Assembly: GCF_003014535.1 (NCBI RefSeq)
Contig: NZ_PYGD01000001.1
Location: forward strand, 310,001 to 374,000
From: Taibaiella chishuiensis
GTDB lineage: Bacteria; Bacteroidota; Bacteroidia; Chitinophagales; Chitinophagaceae
Length of the DNA stretch: 64,000 nt
Direction: 5' to 3'
The notes beneath the pieces were generated by a model. It did not search any database, was not told where the DNA came from, and saw only the letters and a list, made by a program, of their open reading frames with translations. Made by a program: the position numbers and the translations under genes. This document shows positions 38,301 to 45,064 of this stretch, piece after piece (within the stretch, counting starts at the first letter, position 1; each line of letters opens with the position of its first letter).

Positions 38301-39699
38301 CGCCTGCAGCAGGGAAGGTACCGGCTGTATAGTTGACGGCGTTAATCGTAATAGAAGTCGTATTGGTCGGGAACGACAAAATGCGGATCGAATCGATCAC
38401 ACCGCCGTCCGGATCCGTTCCGCCAAAGCCCGCAGCAGCAATGGTTGCATTGGTAGTACCCGGTGGGTTGGCCTGGGGCGCAGCGGTGGTCGTATTGGTA
38501 TTGGGCAGTTGTTCGATACCCAGGCGGGCATTGATCACGTTATCGGCAATGGTACCCAGCACCAGGGTGCTGTTTACGTTACCATCGCTGCCGGCCCCTG
38601 TACCCAGAAACTCGCCGGTGCTTACCCAGTTGGCAGGCAGGGCAATGGCTGGCGGCACGCTGCCCACGGTAGCCGTAGCGGTAGTGATTAGGATATTGAA
38701 GGTGCCATTGGGCAAACCGGTAACCGTATAAGTGCCGGTAGCGCCTACGGCCGCAAAAGCAGCCACGTTGCCGCTTACGGTGTTTACGACTACGGCATTC
38801 AGGCCGCCGGCATTGGTGCCGGGACCATCGATGGTATTAGCCGGCGTGCCCAGCAGGCCGTTTACGTCATTGGTCACGATACCCGTTACCGAGTTGGTGA
38901 AGGGTATGGTAAAGCTTCCGGGCGTAGGGTCGATCTGGTGGGCATTATCGATGGCTGCGTAGGTGATCACCACCGAAACAGCACCGTCCGTAGGATCGAT
39001 GCTCAGCGCCGGTACAGGTTGTCCTGTAACGGTCGTGTTGATGGTAACACCGCCAGCAGGGAAGGTTCCCGCAGTATAACTATTGGCGCCCAGCACCAGG
39101 GTGGTGGTATTGGTCGGGAAACTCATAATGCGGATCGAATCGATCACGCCGCCATCGGGATCCGAACCACCCATACCCACTGTAGAGATCAGGGCAACGG
39201 TCGTACCGCCGGGGTTAGACACGGGCGCAGCCGTGCTCACATTCGTATTGGGCAGTTGCTCGATACCGAAGTTGGCATTGGTAGCCGCGGTAACGGCACC
39301 AATCGGCAAAATGCCGTTTACAGTACCATCGTTACCGGCGCCGGTACCCACAAATTCACCGGTATTCACCCAGTTGGCCGGCAGGGTAACCGCCGGGGCA
39401 GCACTACCGATCGTGACGGGGGCCGTAGTGATCAGCACCTGGTAAGTAGCGCTTGCAGGAGCCGGGAAACTATAGGTGCCATTGGCGGCTACGGCGGTGG
39501 TGGCCGTTACATTACCGGTTGTGGTATTGATCAATACGGCATTAAGACCGCCGGCATTGCTGCCGGTGCCGTTAACCGTATTATCGACAAGGCCGTTGAG
39601 ATCGTTGAATACAGTGCCTGATATCTGGGCATTGGCTGCATAACTGCAAAAGAAAAGCAGGAAGAAGCTTAATACGCTTACAGTATATCTGTGCGTCAT
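35329..39699 (-). CDS. Giant surface protein B: duplicated SdrD-B-like N-terminal repeats plus a paralog of protein A, type B T9SS signal
   Basis: A 1456-residue protein with a signal peptide ending Ala-Asn-Ala-Gln. It adds about 480 residues in front of the part shared with protein A. These form two tandem units of roughly 240 residues, each starting with SdrD-B-like text (GTVFNDLNG.., GIVTNDVNG..) and ending PTPGS-[FL]-T-[IL]-PF. From about residue 505 it follows protein A domain for domain: choice-of-anchor L, Calx-beta-like, Ig/PKD-like domains, type B C-terminal domain. The N-terminal units are rich in Thr, Asn, Ala and Gly. Protein A lies immediately downstream at a constant offset of 3123 bases over the homologous part. 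Confidence 0.9.
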   Translation of the reverse strand: MTHRYTVSVLSFFLLFFCSYAANAQISGTVFNDLNGLVDNTVNGTGSNAGGLNAVLINTTTGNVTATTAVAANGTYSFPAPASATYQVLITTAPVTIGSAAPAVTLPANWVNTGEFVGTGAGNDGTVNGILPIGAVTAATNANFGIEQLPNTNVSTAAPVSNPGGTTVALISTVGMGGSDPDGGVIDSIRIMSFPTNTTTLVLGANSYTAGTFPAGGVTINTTVTGQPVPALSIDPTDGAVSVVITYAAIDNAHQIDPTPGSFTIPFTNSVTGIVTNDVNGLLGTPANTIDGPGTNAGGLNAVVVNTVSGNVAAFAAVGATGTYTVTGLPNGTFNILITTATATVGSVPPAIALPANWVSTGEFLGTGAGSDGNVNSTLVLGTIADNVINARLGIEQLPNTNTTTAAPQANPPGTTNATIAAAGFGGTDPDGGVIDSIRILSFPTNTTSITINAVNYTAGTFPAAGVSIPTNATGQPTWPILLDPVTGTVNVVITYTVVDNAGKPDPTPGSLTLPFQESGMTVIDNRTAAQLVEKLTGAGVVVLNPTMTCPGISNGTFNIIGVSNLGLDSGIVLTSGRAMTTPVNQGVNGPNIGAGPAAFTSGLSVDANLSTLVNQSLNDLCRLEFDFVPAGDSVKFEYVFGSSEYQGFSCSQFNDVFGFFISGPGIVGTYNMAVIPGTNIAICVNSTTNPTVNPPNNITACTGMGAGSPFSMYYVNNAGGGTVTYRGFTTVFTASSKVSACDTFHLKLAIADCSDGNLDSGVFLKAGSLSSAALYVKTFGGGGLETPYTNTVRGCPPGVVRVSRSGNLGAPITIPLTYTGTAVNGLDYSPLPSSVTIPAGDSAVNLYVNGIVMVPPVGPKSVVVSVLSPYNCSSTNEPIVLASDTIMILDSIYVKILNPDTAICRGRFVDLKVEADTILKFSWTPASSVSNPLAKDVRVTPTGPTHYTVSVLLPIGTGCPPSTDHVFIDVKDTPKVNLGPDKVTCGDAVQLNAATTPLNPDETFLWTPATALSSATIRNPISTPTGDMIYSVTVNPGAVGCDGHDTIKIRLLPDHITVLNADTVVCDGALIQLRVEGDTAFHYNWNPEQDIADPLVPNSVLTAHTTGWYTLTASYPGCVSMPDSFHVEVQPNPIVNIGPDRTICTYDTINLYAAVTPAYNNYSYLWQPGTAVSDSTINMPIFSQDESVMPLWVIVKTPNGCTGGDTMRITVHPGDFMLVSPLDTGVCPPALVQLKATGAQRYLWSPSYGLDDVTSATPIATPLSSTDYTVIGTSNFNCYDTQVVSFKVYPAAAINLPDSVQIWPGERYQIDPGGNCLYFEWFPSSGLSAINISNPLASPEVRTRYFVTARTEYGCELKDSVDVLVNTESLLDLPNAFVPTDGDLKIVKRGLANLKYFRIFNRWGNMVFETSNIDQGWDGRYKGQEQPLGVYIYSVDAETSTGKKFRKDGNVTLLR

Positions 39700-39966
39700 A
39701 GTGTGTGGATTTGGGTTAGCCGGTTCAATTCTTTTCGGGAAGGGATGGGCATCCTTAATGTTAAAAAATGCCTATCCCGTTATGTAGACAACAGGGGCGG
39801 CCCGAATAGTTGGGACCTCATAGAAATTTTTTCTAAAACATAGTTGTCACCCAACAAAGCATGTACAGGCCTGAGGCTTCGTGTAATGCCGTCTGAGTGC
39901 GGATCTGGCGAGATAAGAGCCGTTAATAAAACGTTGTAAAAAAGCAGGAAAATACCTTGCGGACCG

Positions 39967-40758
39967 TTAAAATTTTTCGATCACGCCCAGGCCAAAAAGT
40001 GCAAAATCGTACTGAACGGGATCATCGGGGCTTAATGCTTTCAGCTTACCGGTAAGTTCGACGGCAGCATGCCAGTCGTCCTGTTTCCGCTCGAGCAGGT
40101 TGAGCCTGCGGGCCACACGGGCCACATGTACATCCAGCGGGCAGATCAGCTGGGCAGGGCTTATATTTTTCCAGAGACCGAAGTCTACCAGGGTTCCCGT
40201 TTTTGCCTTAGCCCCGTCATTACGCACCATCCAGCGCAGGTACATATTAAGCCGCTTGCAGGCCGACTTCCGGGCCGGCGTGGCAATGTGCTTGCGGGTA
40301 CGCTCAGGCGCCTGCGGCAACGAAAACACATACTGGTGAAAGCCGGTGAGGGCCTGTGTAATATCGGTGGATTCCCGGTTGATAAACTGTGCAAAGGCTG
40401 CTTCCAGGCTTTCGTGTTTGCTGTAGTGAAATTGCAGAAAATGAAGTAGATAGAACAGATCTGTCGCATTAAATGTCCTGTGGACAAAGTGCAGCAGCGG
40501 TTTCAGGTCCGTATCCCTGAAATTGCGGACAAAATCGTAGGGGGCGCCATCCATAGCCTGCAATAAACGGGTGCAGCTGTTGATGATCGAAGTGCGGTTG
40601 CCCCAGGCCAGCAGGGCAGCAAAAAAACCCGAGATCTCGATATCCTGCAGCTTCGTAAAGCGGTGGGGTATCGATACCGGGTCTTTTTCAATAAAAGAAG
40701 GTTGGTTATAAAGCAGGACTTTCTGGTCGAGCAATCGCTTCAGCGCCGGGTCGTACAT
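39967..40758 (-). CDS. TIGR02757 (DUF2400) family protein
   Basis: A 263-residue protein that matches the TIGR02757 family by sequence: FFAALLAWGNRTSIINSC, FVHRTFNATDLFYL, WMVRNDG, CPLDVHVARVARRLNLL, DDPVQYDFALFGLGV. The family is helix-rich and may belong to the HhH-GPD DNA glycosylase-like superfamily, but no activity has been established and I see no clear catalytic Asp-containing HhH hairpin. Next comes a cyclophilin gene upstream on the same strand, 60 bases away; whether they are co-transcribed is unclear. Confidence 0.88.
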   Translation of the reverse strand: MYDPALKRLLDQKVLLYNQPSFIEKDPVSIPHRFTKLQDIEISGFFAALLAWGNRTSIINSCTRLLQAMDGAPYDFVRNFRDTDLKPLLHFVHRTFNATDLFYLLHFLQFHYSKHESLEAAFAQFINRESTDITQALTGFHQYVFSLPQAPERTRKHIATPARKSACKRLNMYLRWMVRNDGAKAKTGTLVDFGLWKNISPAQLICPLDVHVARVARRLNLLERKQDDWHAAVELTGKLKALSPDDPVQYDFALFGLGVIEKF

Positions 40759-40818
40759 GGGGTTACCCTTCTATTCTATATAACAGTGATCAACGGTACG
40801 GCCGGGCCGTACGGTCAT

Positions 40819-41481
40819 TTATATCCAGAAAAAGAGGAACTTTTTCTTAACCCGTAATTTCAGGATCTTCTGGTCCTCGTTGGGCCGGTCCATACCGTTG
40901 CGGGGCTGGTTTACGATCTTATCCACGATGTCCATGCCCTTGGTTACTTCGCCGAACACGGTATAGTTATTATCCAGGTGCGGCGTACCGCCTGTTGTTT
41001 TATACATTTCCCTTTGCGCTTCGGTGTATTTGCGACCGCTGCGCGCCGCGAAAGCGTCCAGCTCTTTATCGCTGAATTTTTTACCTACGGTAATATAAAA
41101 CTGGCAACCCGACGAGGCCTTTTCAGGGTTATTGTCCCTTGCAGCCGCCAGCGCGCCTCTTTTGTGATAGTATTCATCGCGGATCTCGGCCGGTATCTTA
41201 TAGCCTACATCGCCATCGCCCAGGGGCGCCCCGGCCTTGGCCGTTTTAGAACCCGGATCGCCACCCTGGATCATAAAGGAGGGGATTACCCGGTGAAAAA
41301 GGGTGCCATCGTAAAAATGCTTTTTTGCCAGCTTTACAAAGTTATCCCGGTGCTTGGGGGTATTGTCGTAAAGATACATTTCGATATTGCCATAAGCCGT
41401 GGTAATGGTTGCACGGTATTTCTGGGCAAAGGAGGCAGCAGCCGACAAGAGCAGGCAGAGCAGGAGCAGACTTTTTTTCAT
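40819..41481 (-). CDS. Exported cyclophilin-type peptidyl-prolyl isomerase
   Basis: A 220-residue protein with a signal peptide ending Ser-Phe-Ala-Gln. The cyclophilin core is complete: YDGTLFHRVIPSFMIQGGDP contains the catalytic Phe-His-Arg-Val and the Gln of the active site, followed by GCQFYITVG, NNYTVFGEV and the end strand. It would isomerise proline bonds in proteins folding in the periplasm. The C-terminal tail KKKFLFFWI is unusually basic and aromatic. Confidence 0.95.
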   Translation of the reverse strand: MKKSLLLLCLLLSAAASFAQKYRATITTAYGNIEMYLYDNTPKHRDNFVKLAKKHFYDGTLFHRVIPSFMIQGGDPGSKTAKAGAPLGDGDVGYKIPAEIRDEYYHKRGALAAARDNNPEKASSGCQFYITVGKKFSDKELDAFAARSGRKYTEAQREMYKTTGGTPHLDNNYTVFGEVTKGMDIVDKIVNQPRNGMDRPNEDQKILKLRVKKKFLFFWI

Positions 41482-41610
41482 GGGTTGCGTCAGTAATTTT
41501 TTTCAGGTACAAGTACACTGCCTGTACGTAAACCGGTACAGGCAGCGTTGCAAATATAATTCACTTCTGCATACGACGTACCATACCGGTAGCCGGCAGT
41601 CACAAGGGCG

Positions 41611-43857
41611 TTAATCCTCCTTACGGATCAACGCCTGTATTTTCTTGCGGTCGCCCACGATCCAGACCGTATCGCCCCATTGCATCTCTTCGTTGGAGTC
41701 GGGATTAAGGATACGGCTGCCATTGCGCTCTATACCGACCACAAGGCCACCGGCACGCTCCCTGATGCCCGAGGAACGGATGCTCTGCCCTTTCAAGCGG
41801 GTATGTTCATCCACCTTGATCTTTTGCAGGCTGATATTGTTCCGCGACTCTTCCATATCCTTTACATCGACCGTGCCTTCCACCACCGGCCGGAACAATT
41901 GCAATTGTTCATCCGTACCGATCACGCTGATCTCGTCGTGGGGGAACAGTTTTTCGCCACGCCCCGGCGCATAGATCATCCTGCCGCCCCTCTTAACCAG
42001 GGCTATATTTACCCCGTATTGCTCGCGCCAGGCCAGTTCGGCAAAGGTCTTATCGATATACGGCGCCAGCGGGTTTACCTTGAACTCGGCGATATGGGCA
42101 TCCCAGGGACTTAAGGCAATGGCCGGGTTCTGCTCGAGTGCGGCCCGTTCGCGGGCATTCAGGTTCAGGATAAAACGCTCCTCGATACGCTGGTAGAATT
42201 GCCGGATCTTTTTAGAGAACACGAACATCACGATCACGATCACCGGCAGGGCCACCAGCACGGCCACGGTGCCCGAGAACATGCTGTCGAGCAGGAAGCC
42301 GAGCAGCATAATGCCCAGGCCGATGCGCATGATCTCCACCATAACCAGCGGCCCGCGGTTAAATTTATTGTTGAGCCAAAGCTCCTTATAGGCGATCTTA
42401 CTGGGCCGCTTGGCCACCATAGCCCAGAGGAAGGGCGATATAGCCGCCAGGGTAACACAGAGCACGATCAGCGAGGCAATGAGCTCGCGGCCGGCAAACT
42501 GCCGTACCACGAAAGGCAACAGGAAGTTGGCCGAAATAATGGTAATGGCCAGGATCACTACAGCATTGGTAGTAACGATAACGAGGTAGGAACGGAGTAC
42601 CGATTTCCATTCGCTTGTGGCCTGCATATCCTGTGTACCCGACGAGTATTTGGCAATGCCCTGCAATACTTTTTTAGGCACCATTTTTTCCAGCCAGTTG
42701 TAGAAAGGTTCCGAAAAGCGGATCAGGTAAGGCGTGGTAAAGGTGGTAATGGCAGAGGCGCCCACCGCGATAGGGAACAGGAAATCGCTGGTTACCCCCA
42801 GGGTAATACCCAGGGTTGCGATGATAAAGGCGAACTCCCCGATCTGGGCCATACTCATGCCCACCTGGATCGACTGTTTGAGCGGCTGCCCGGAGATAAG
42901 CGCTCCCAGGGTGGTGCTGAAAAGTTTGCCAAAGATCGTAAGCCCTGTAACGAGCAGCACCGGCACACGGTATTCCATAATGGCGTTAAAGTCGATCATC
43001 ATACCGACCGATACAAAGAACACGGCGCCGAAGAGGTCTTTGAGCGGTTTAAGCAGGTGTTCCACTTTTTCGGCAGAGGTGGTTTCGGCAAATACCGATC
43101 CCATAATAAAAGCGCCCAGCTCTGCAGAGAAGCCCACTTTGGTGGCCAGCACCACCATACCCAGGCAAAGGGCGATGGACAGGATCAGCAGGGTTTCCTC
43201 ATCGAGAAATTTCTTCATTTTGCGCAGGAAGGTAGGCAGCAGGAAAATACCCGTAATAAACCAGAGCAACAGGAAGAAGACCAGCTTCAATACCGTAAAA
43301 CTAAGCTGCGCCCCTTCGAAGGTCTTGCTTACGGCCATTGTACTCAACATCACCATCAACAGGATCACCACGATATCTTCGACCACCAACACCCCGAATA
43401 CGATACGGGCAAACTTCTTGGACTTAACGCCCAACTCGTCGAAGGCCCGGATAATGATCGTGGTGGAAGAGCTGGCCAATACGCCACCCAGGAATACGCT
43501 GTCCATGGTACCCCAGCCCATCCATTTACCCAGGAAGTAACCCGAAACTGTAACGAACACGATTTCGACCATCGCGGTAACGGAAGCGGCGCCTCCTACC
43601 CGCATCAGTTTTTTAAAGCTGAACTCCAGGCCCAGGTTAAACAGCAGGAAGATAACGCCTATTTCGGCGAGGGTTTTTACATTTACGGGATCGGCCACGG
43701 TAGGCACTACGGATATATTGGGCCCCACCAGCAGGCCGGCGATAATATAGCCCAGTACAAGGGGTTGCTTCAGTTTTTTAAATAGCAGGGTGGTAACAAG
43801 CGCGGCCCCCAGGATCAGGGCCAGGTCGGTAATCAGATGCGGAAGATGGTTTTCCAT
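41611..43857 (-). CDS. Kef-type monovalent cation:proton antiporter (CPA2) with two TrkA_C-like domains
   Basis: A 748-residue membrane protein. About 12 hydrophobic spans cover residues 10-390 with CPA2 signatures (LGYIIAGLLVGPNI, IGVIFLLFNLGLEFS, FSAELGAFIMGSVFAE). After a second membrane block (about residues 420-570, unusual for classic KefB/KefC) come two RCK_C/TrkA_C-like segments near residues 610-660 and 680-745. It probably exchanges K+ or Na+ for H+ across the inner membrane. No KefF/KefG partner is adjacent. The NAD-binding RCK_N (Rossmann) domain of KefB/KefC was not seen. Confidence 0.9.
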   Translation of the reverse strand: MENHLPHLITDLALILGAALVTTLLFKKLKQPLVLGYIIAGLLVGPNISVVPTVADPVNVKTLAEIGVIFLLFNLGLEFSFKKLMRVGGAASVTAMVEIVFVTVSGYFLGKWMGWGTMDSVFLGGVLASSSTTIIIRAFDELGVKSKKFARIVFGVLVVEDIVVILLMVMLSTMAVSKTFEGAQLSFTVLKLVFFLLLWFITGIFLLPTFLRKMKKFLDEETLLILSIALCLGMVVLATKVGFSAELGAFIMGSVFAETTSAEKVEHLLKPLKDLFGAVFFVSVGMMIDFNAIMEYRVPVLLVTGLTIFGKLFSTTLGALISGQPLKQSIQVGMSMAQIGEFAFIIATLGITLGVTSDFLFPIAVGASAITTFTTPYLIRFSEPFYNWLEKMVPKKVLQGIAKYSSGTQDMQATSEWKSVLRSYLVIVTTNAVVILAITIISANFLLPFVVRQFAGRELIASLIVLCVTLAAISPFLWAMVAKRPSKIAYKELWLNNKFNRGPLVMVEIMRIGLGIMLLGFLLDSMFSGTVAVLVALPVIVIVMFVFSKKIRQFYQRIEERFILNLNARERAALEQNPAIALSPWDAHIAEFKVNPLAPYIDKTFAELAWREQYGVNIALVKRGGRMIYAPGRGEKLFPHDEISVIGTDEQLQLFRPVVEGTVDVKDMEESRNNISLQKIKVDEHTRLKGQSIRSSGIRERAGGLVVGIERNGSRILNPDSNEEMQWGDTVWIVGDRKKIQALIRKED

Positions 43858-43957
43858 AAAGAGCTTCAGTCATTTTTTCTTTATACATAAACAAACAGAT
43901 CGGGCCCGCAGCCTGGATACAGGCCACCGGACAGGTACTTTTATTTAAACACTGTAT

Positions 43958-44323
43958 TTACCAGAAATAATGAACAGGGAAAAGCATCTTGGCCTTGAGC
44001 CCGGCCACGATGCCCCGGGCAATGCCCGGACAACACAGCGGCGTATCCTGCTGATCGTGGAAAGCGGTTTGCAAACCGTAGAGCAGGGGGCCGCCGGGTT
44101 GGAGCATAAAAGGCGCCACACTGGTGGTGATACAAGAGTGGAGGGCCATACCGGACTGGTCGCCCAGCCGGTCTTTTTTGGCCGACAGGCTAAGCGCCTG
44201 CCTCGGCGCCATCTTTCCGTCTACCGCAACCCCAGCCTGCTTCAAGGCATGACAATTACCCTTACAGTTTACTGTATGGACAAGAAGAACCAGGAAACAG
44301 GCCAGCCGGGCAAGGATGCTCAT
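43958..44323 (-). CDS. Possible small secreted cysteine-containing protein
   Basis: A 121-residue frame from the ATG at 44323: a strongly hydrophobic N-terminus (LARLACFLVLLVHTV) followed by Asn-Cys-Lys-Gly-Asn-Cys and three later cysteines. An in-frame ATG at 44380 adds 19 residues. The signal peptide and paired cysteines argue for a real exported protein, but no family was recognised and a plus-strand frame overlaps it (43970-44410). It lies between the antiporter and purN. Confidence 0.4.
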   Translation of the reverse strand: MSILARLACFLVLLVHTVNCKGNCHALKQAGVAVDGKMAPRQALSLSAKKDRLGDQSGMALHSCITTSVAPFMLQPGGPLLYGLQTAFHDQQDTPLCCPGIARGIVAGLKAKMLFPVHYFW

Positions 44324-44391
44324 CCTTACAAAGATAAAAATTATAGGCCGTATAACCGGGCAGAAAAACCGCTTTATCAACCGGGAAATGA

Positions 44392-44399
44392 TAAATTTG
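44392..44399 (+). promoter_or_regulatory. Predicted purN -7 box (TAAATTTG)
   Basis: An exact TAnnTTTG match 42 bases before the purN start. It supports the ATG at 44442 over the in-frame ATG at 44316, which would lie upstream of the promoter. Confidence 0.55.
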
Positions 44400-44441
44400 C
44401 AGAAATTTAATTATCCCCTGTGCCGGGGAACCACTACAACA

Positions 44442-45008
44442 ATGCATCAACTTATCTTATTTGCCTCCGGAAGGGGTTCCAATGTACAGGCCATTATCGA
44501 TCATTTCGCTACCAATGCCAAAGCACGCGTTGTCCTTATCGTATGCAACAACCCGCAGGCCGGCGTACTGGATATTGCGGCGCGCCATCATATACCCGTA
44601 CAACTGATTGACAAAAAGGCATTCCGTTCGGAGGAGTTTATCAACCTGCTCCGGGGTTATGATCCTGCTTTGCTTGTACTCGCCGGTTTTCTATGGAAAG
44701 TACCCGAAGCCGTGGTGCAGGCTTTTCCCGGCAGGATGATCAATGTACACCCGGCCCTGTTGCCCAAATACGGCGGCAAGGGTATGTATGGCAGCCATGT
44801 GCACGAAGCCGTAGTAGCAGCCGGCGATAAGGAATCCGGCATTACCATTCATTATGTAAACGAACATTACGACGAAGGCGCCACCATCCTGCAGGCCTAT
44901 TGCCCGGTACACGATACGGACCATGCCCTGTCGCTCGCCGAAAAGATCCATCGCCTCGAACATTTTTATTTCCCCAAAACGGTAGAGTTCCTGCTCGACC
45001 AGTTTTAA
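44442..45008 (+). CDS. purN: Phosphoribosylglycinamide formyltransferase
   Basis: A 188-residue protein from the ATG at 44442, where the sequence begins directly with the family's N-terminal strand (LFASGRGSN, residues 7-14). The catalytic residues of GAR transformylase are all present: Asn101, His103 (in Asn-Val-His-Pro-Ala-Leu-Leu-Pro) and Asp144 (Tyr-Asp-Glu-Gly-Ala-Thr-Ile). It transfers a formyl group from 10-formyl-THF to GAR, the third step of purine synthesis. It is monocistronic here, unlike the pur clusters of many bacteria. Confidence 0.96.
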   Translation: MHQLILFASGRGSNVQAIIDHFATNAKARVVLIVCNNPQAGVLDIAARHHIPVQLIDKKAFRSEEFINLLRGYDPALLVLAGFLWKVPEAVVQAFPGRMINVHPALLPKYGGKGMYGSHVHEAVVAAGDKESGITIHYVNEHYDEGATILQAYCPVHDTDHALSLAEKIHRLEHFYFPKTVEFLLDQF

Positions 45009-45013
45009 ATACA

Positions 45014-45040
45014 AGCGGCAGGGCTATAAACCCTGCCGCT
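45014..45040. terminator. Hairpin between convergent purN and the repeat-rich cargo gene
   Basis: A 10-bp perfect stem (45014-45023 with 45031-45040) and 7-base loop. There is no T run on the plus strand and a weak one (TTGTATTT) on the minus strand; it probably serves both genes. Confidence 0.55.
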
Positions 45041-45064
45041 GCATCGTATTACCAGGCACCGCGT

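Noticed and set aside
32206-39699. Composite transposon or insertion-sequence duplication as the cause of the two similar genes
   Set aside because: No transposase, terminal inverted repeats or target duplications were seen; the homology is limited to the coding parts at a constant offset, as in a tandem gene duplication.
41518-41545. Terminator between the antiporter and cyclophilin genes
   Set aside because: A 10-bp perfect stem is present, but no T run follows on the minus strand, so it was not listed as a terminator.
42199-43785. 528-codon plus-strand frame opposite the Kef-type antiporter
   Set aside because: Rich in His, Gln and Gly, the expected antisense of a membrane protein; no domain was recognised.
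43970-44410. 146-codon plus-strand frame upstream of purN
   Set aside because: It lacks a signal or a domain and overlaps the more plausible secreted minus-strand frame; the purN promoter box lies within its end.
44316-44441. N-terminal extension of purN from the ATG at 44316
   Set aside because: The extra 42 residues precede the conserved first strand of the enzyme, and the predicted promoter box at 44392-44399 lies inside them.
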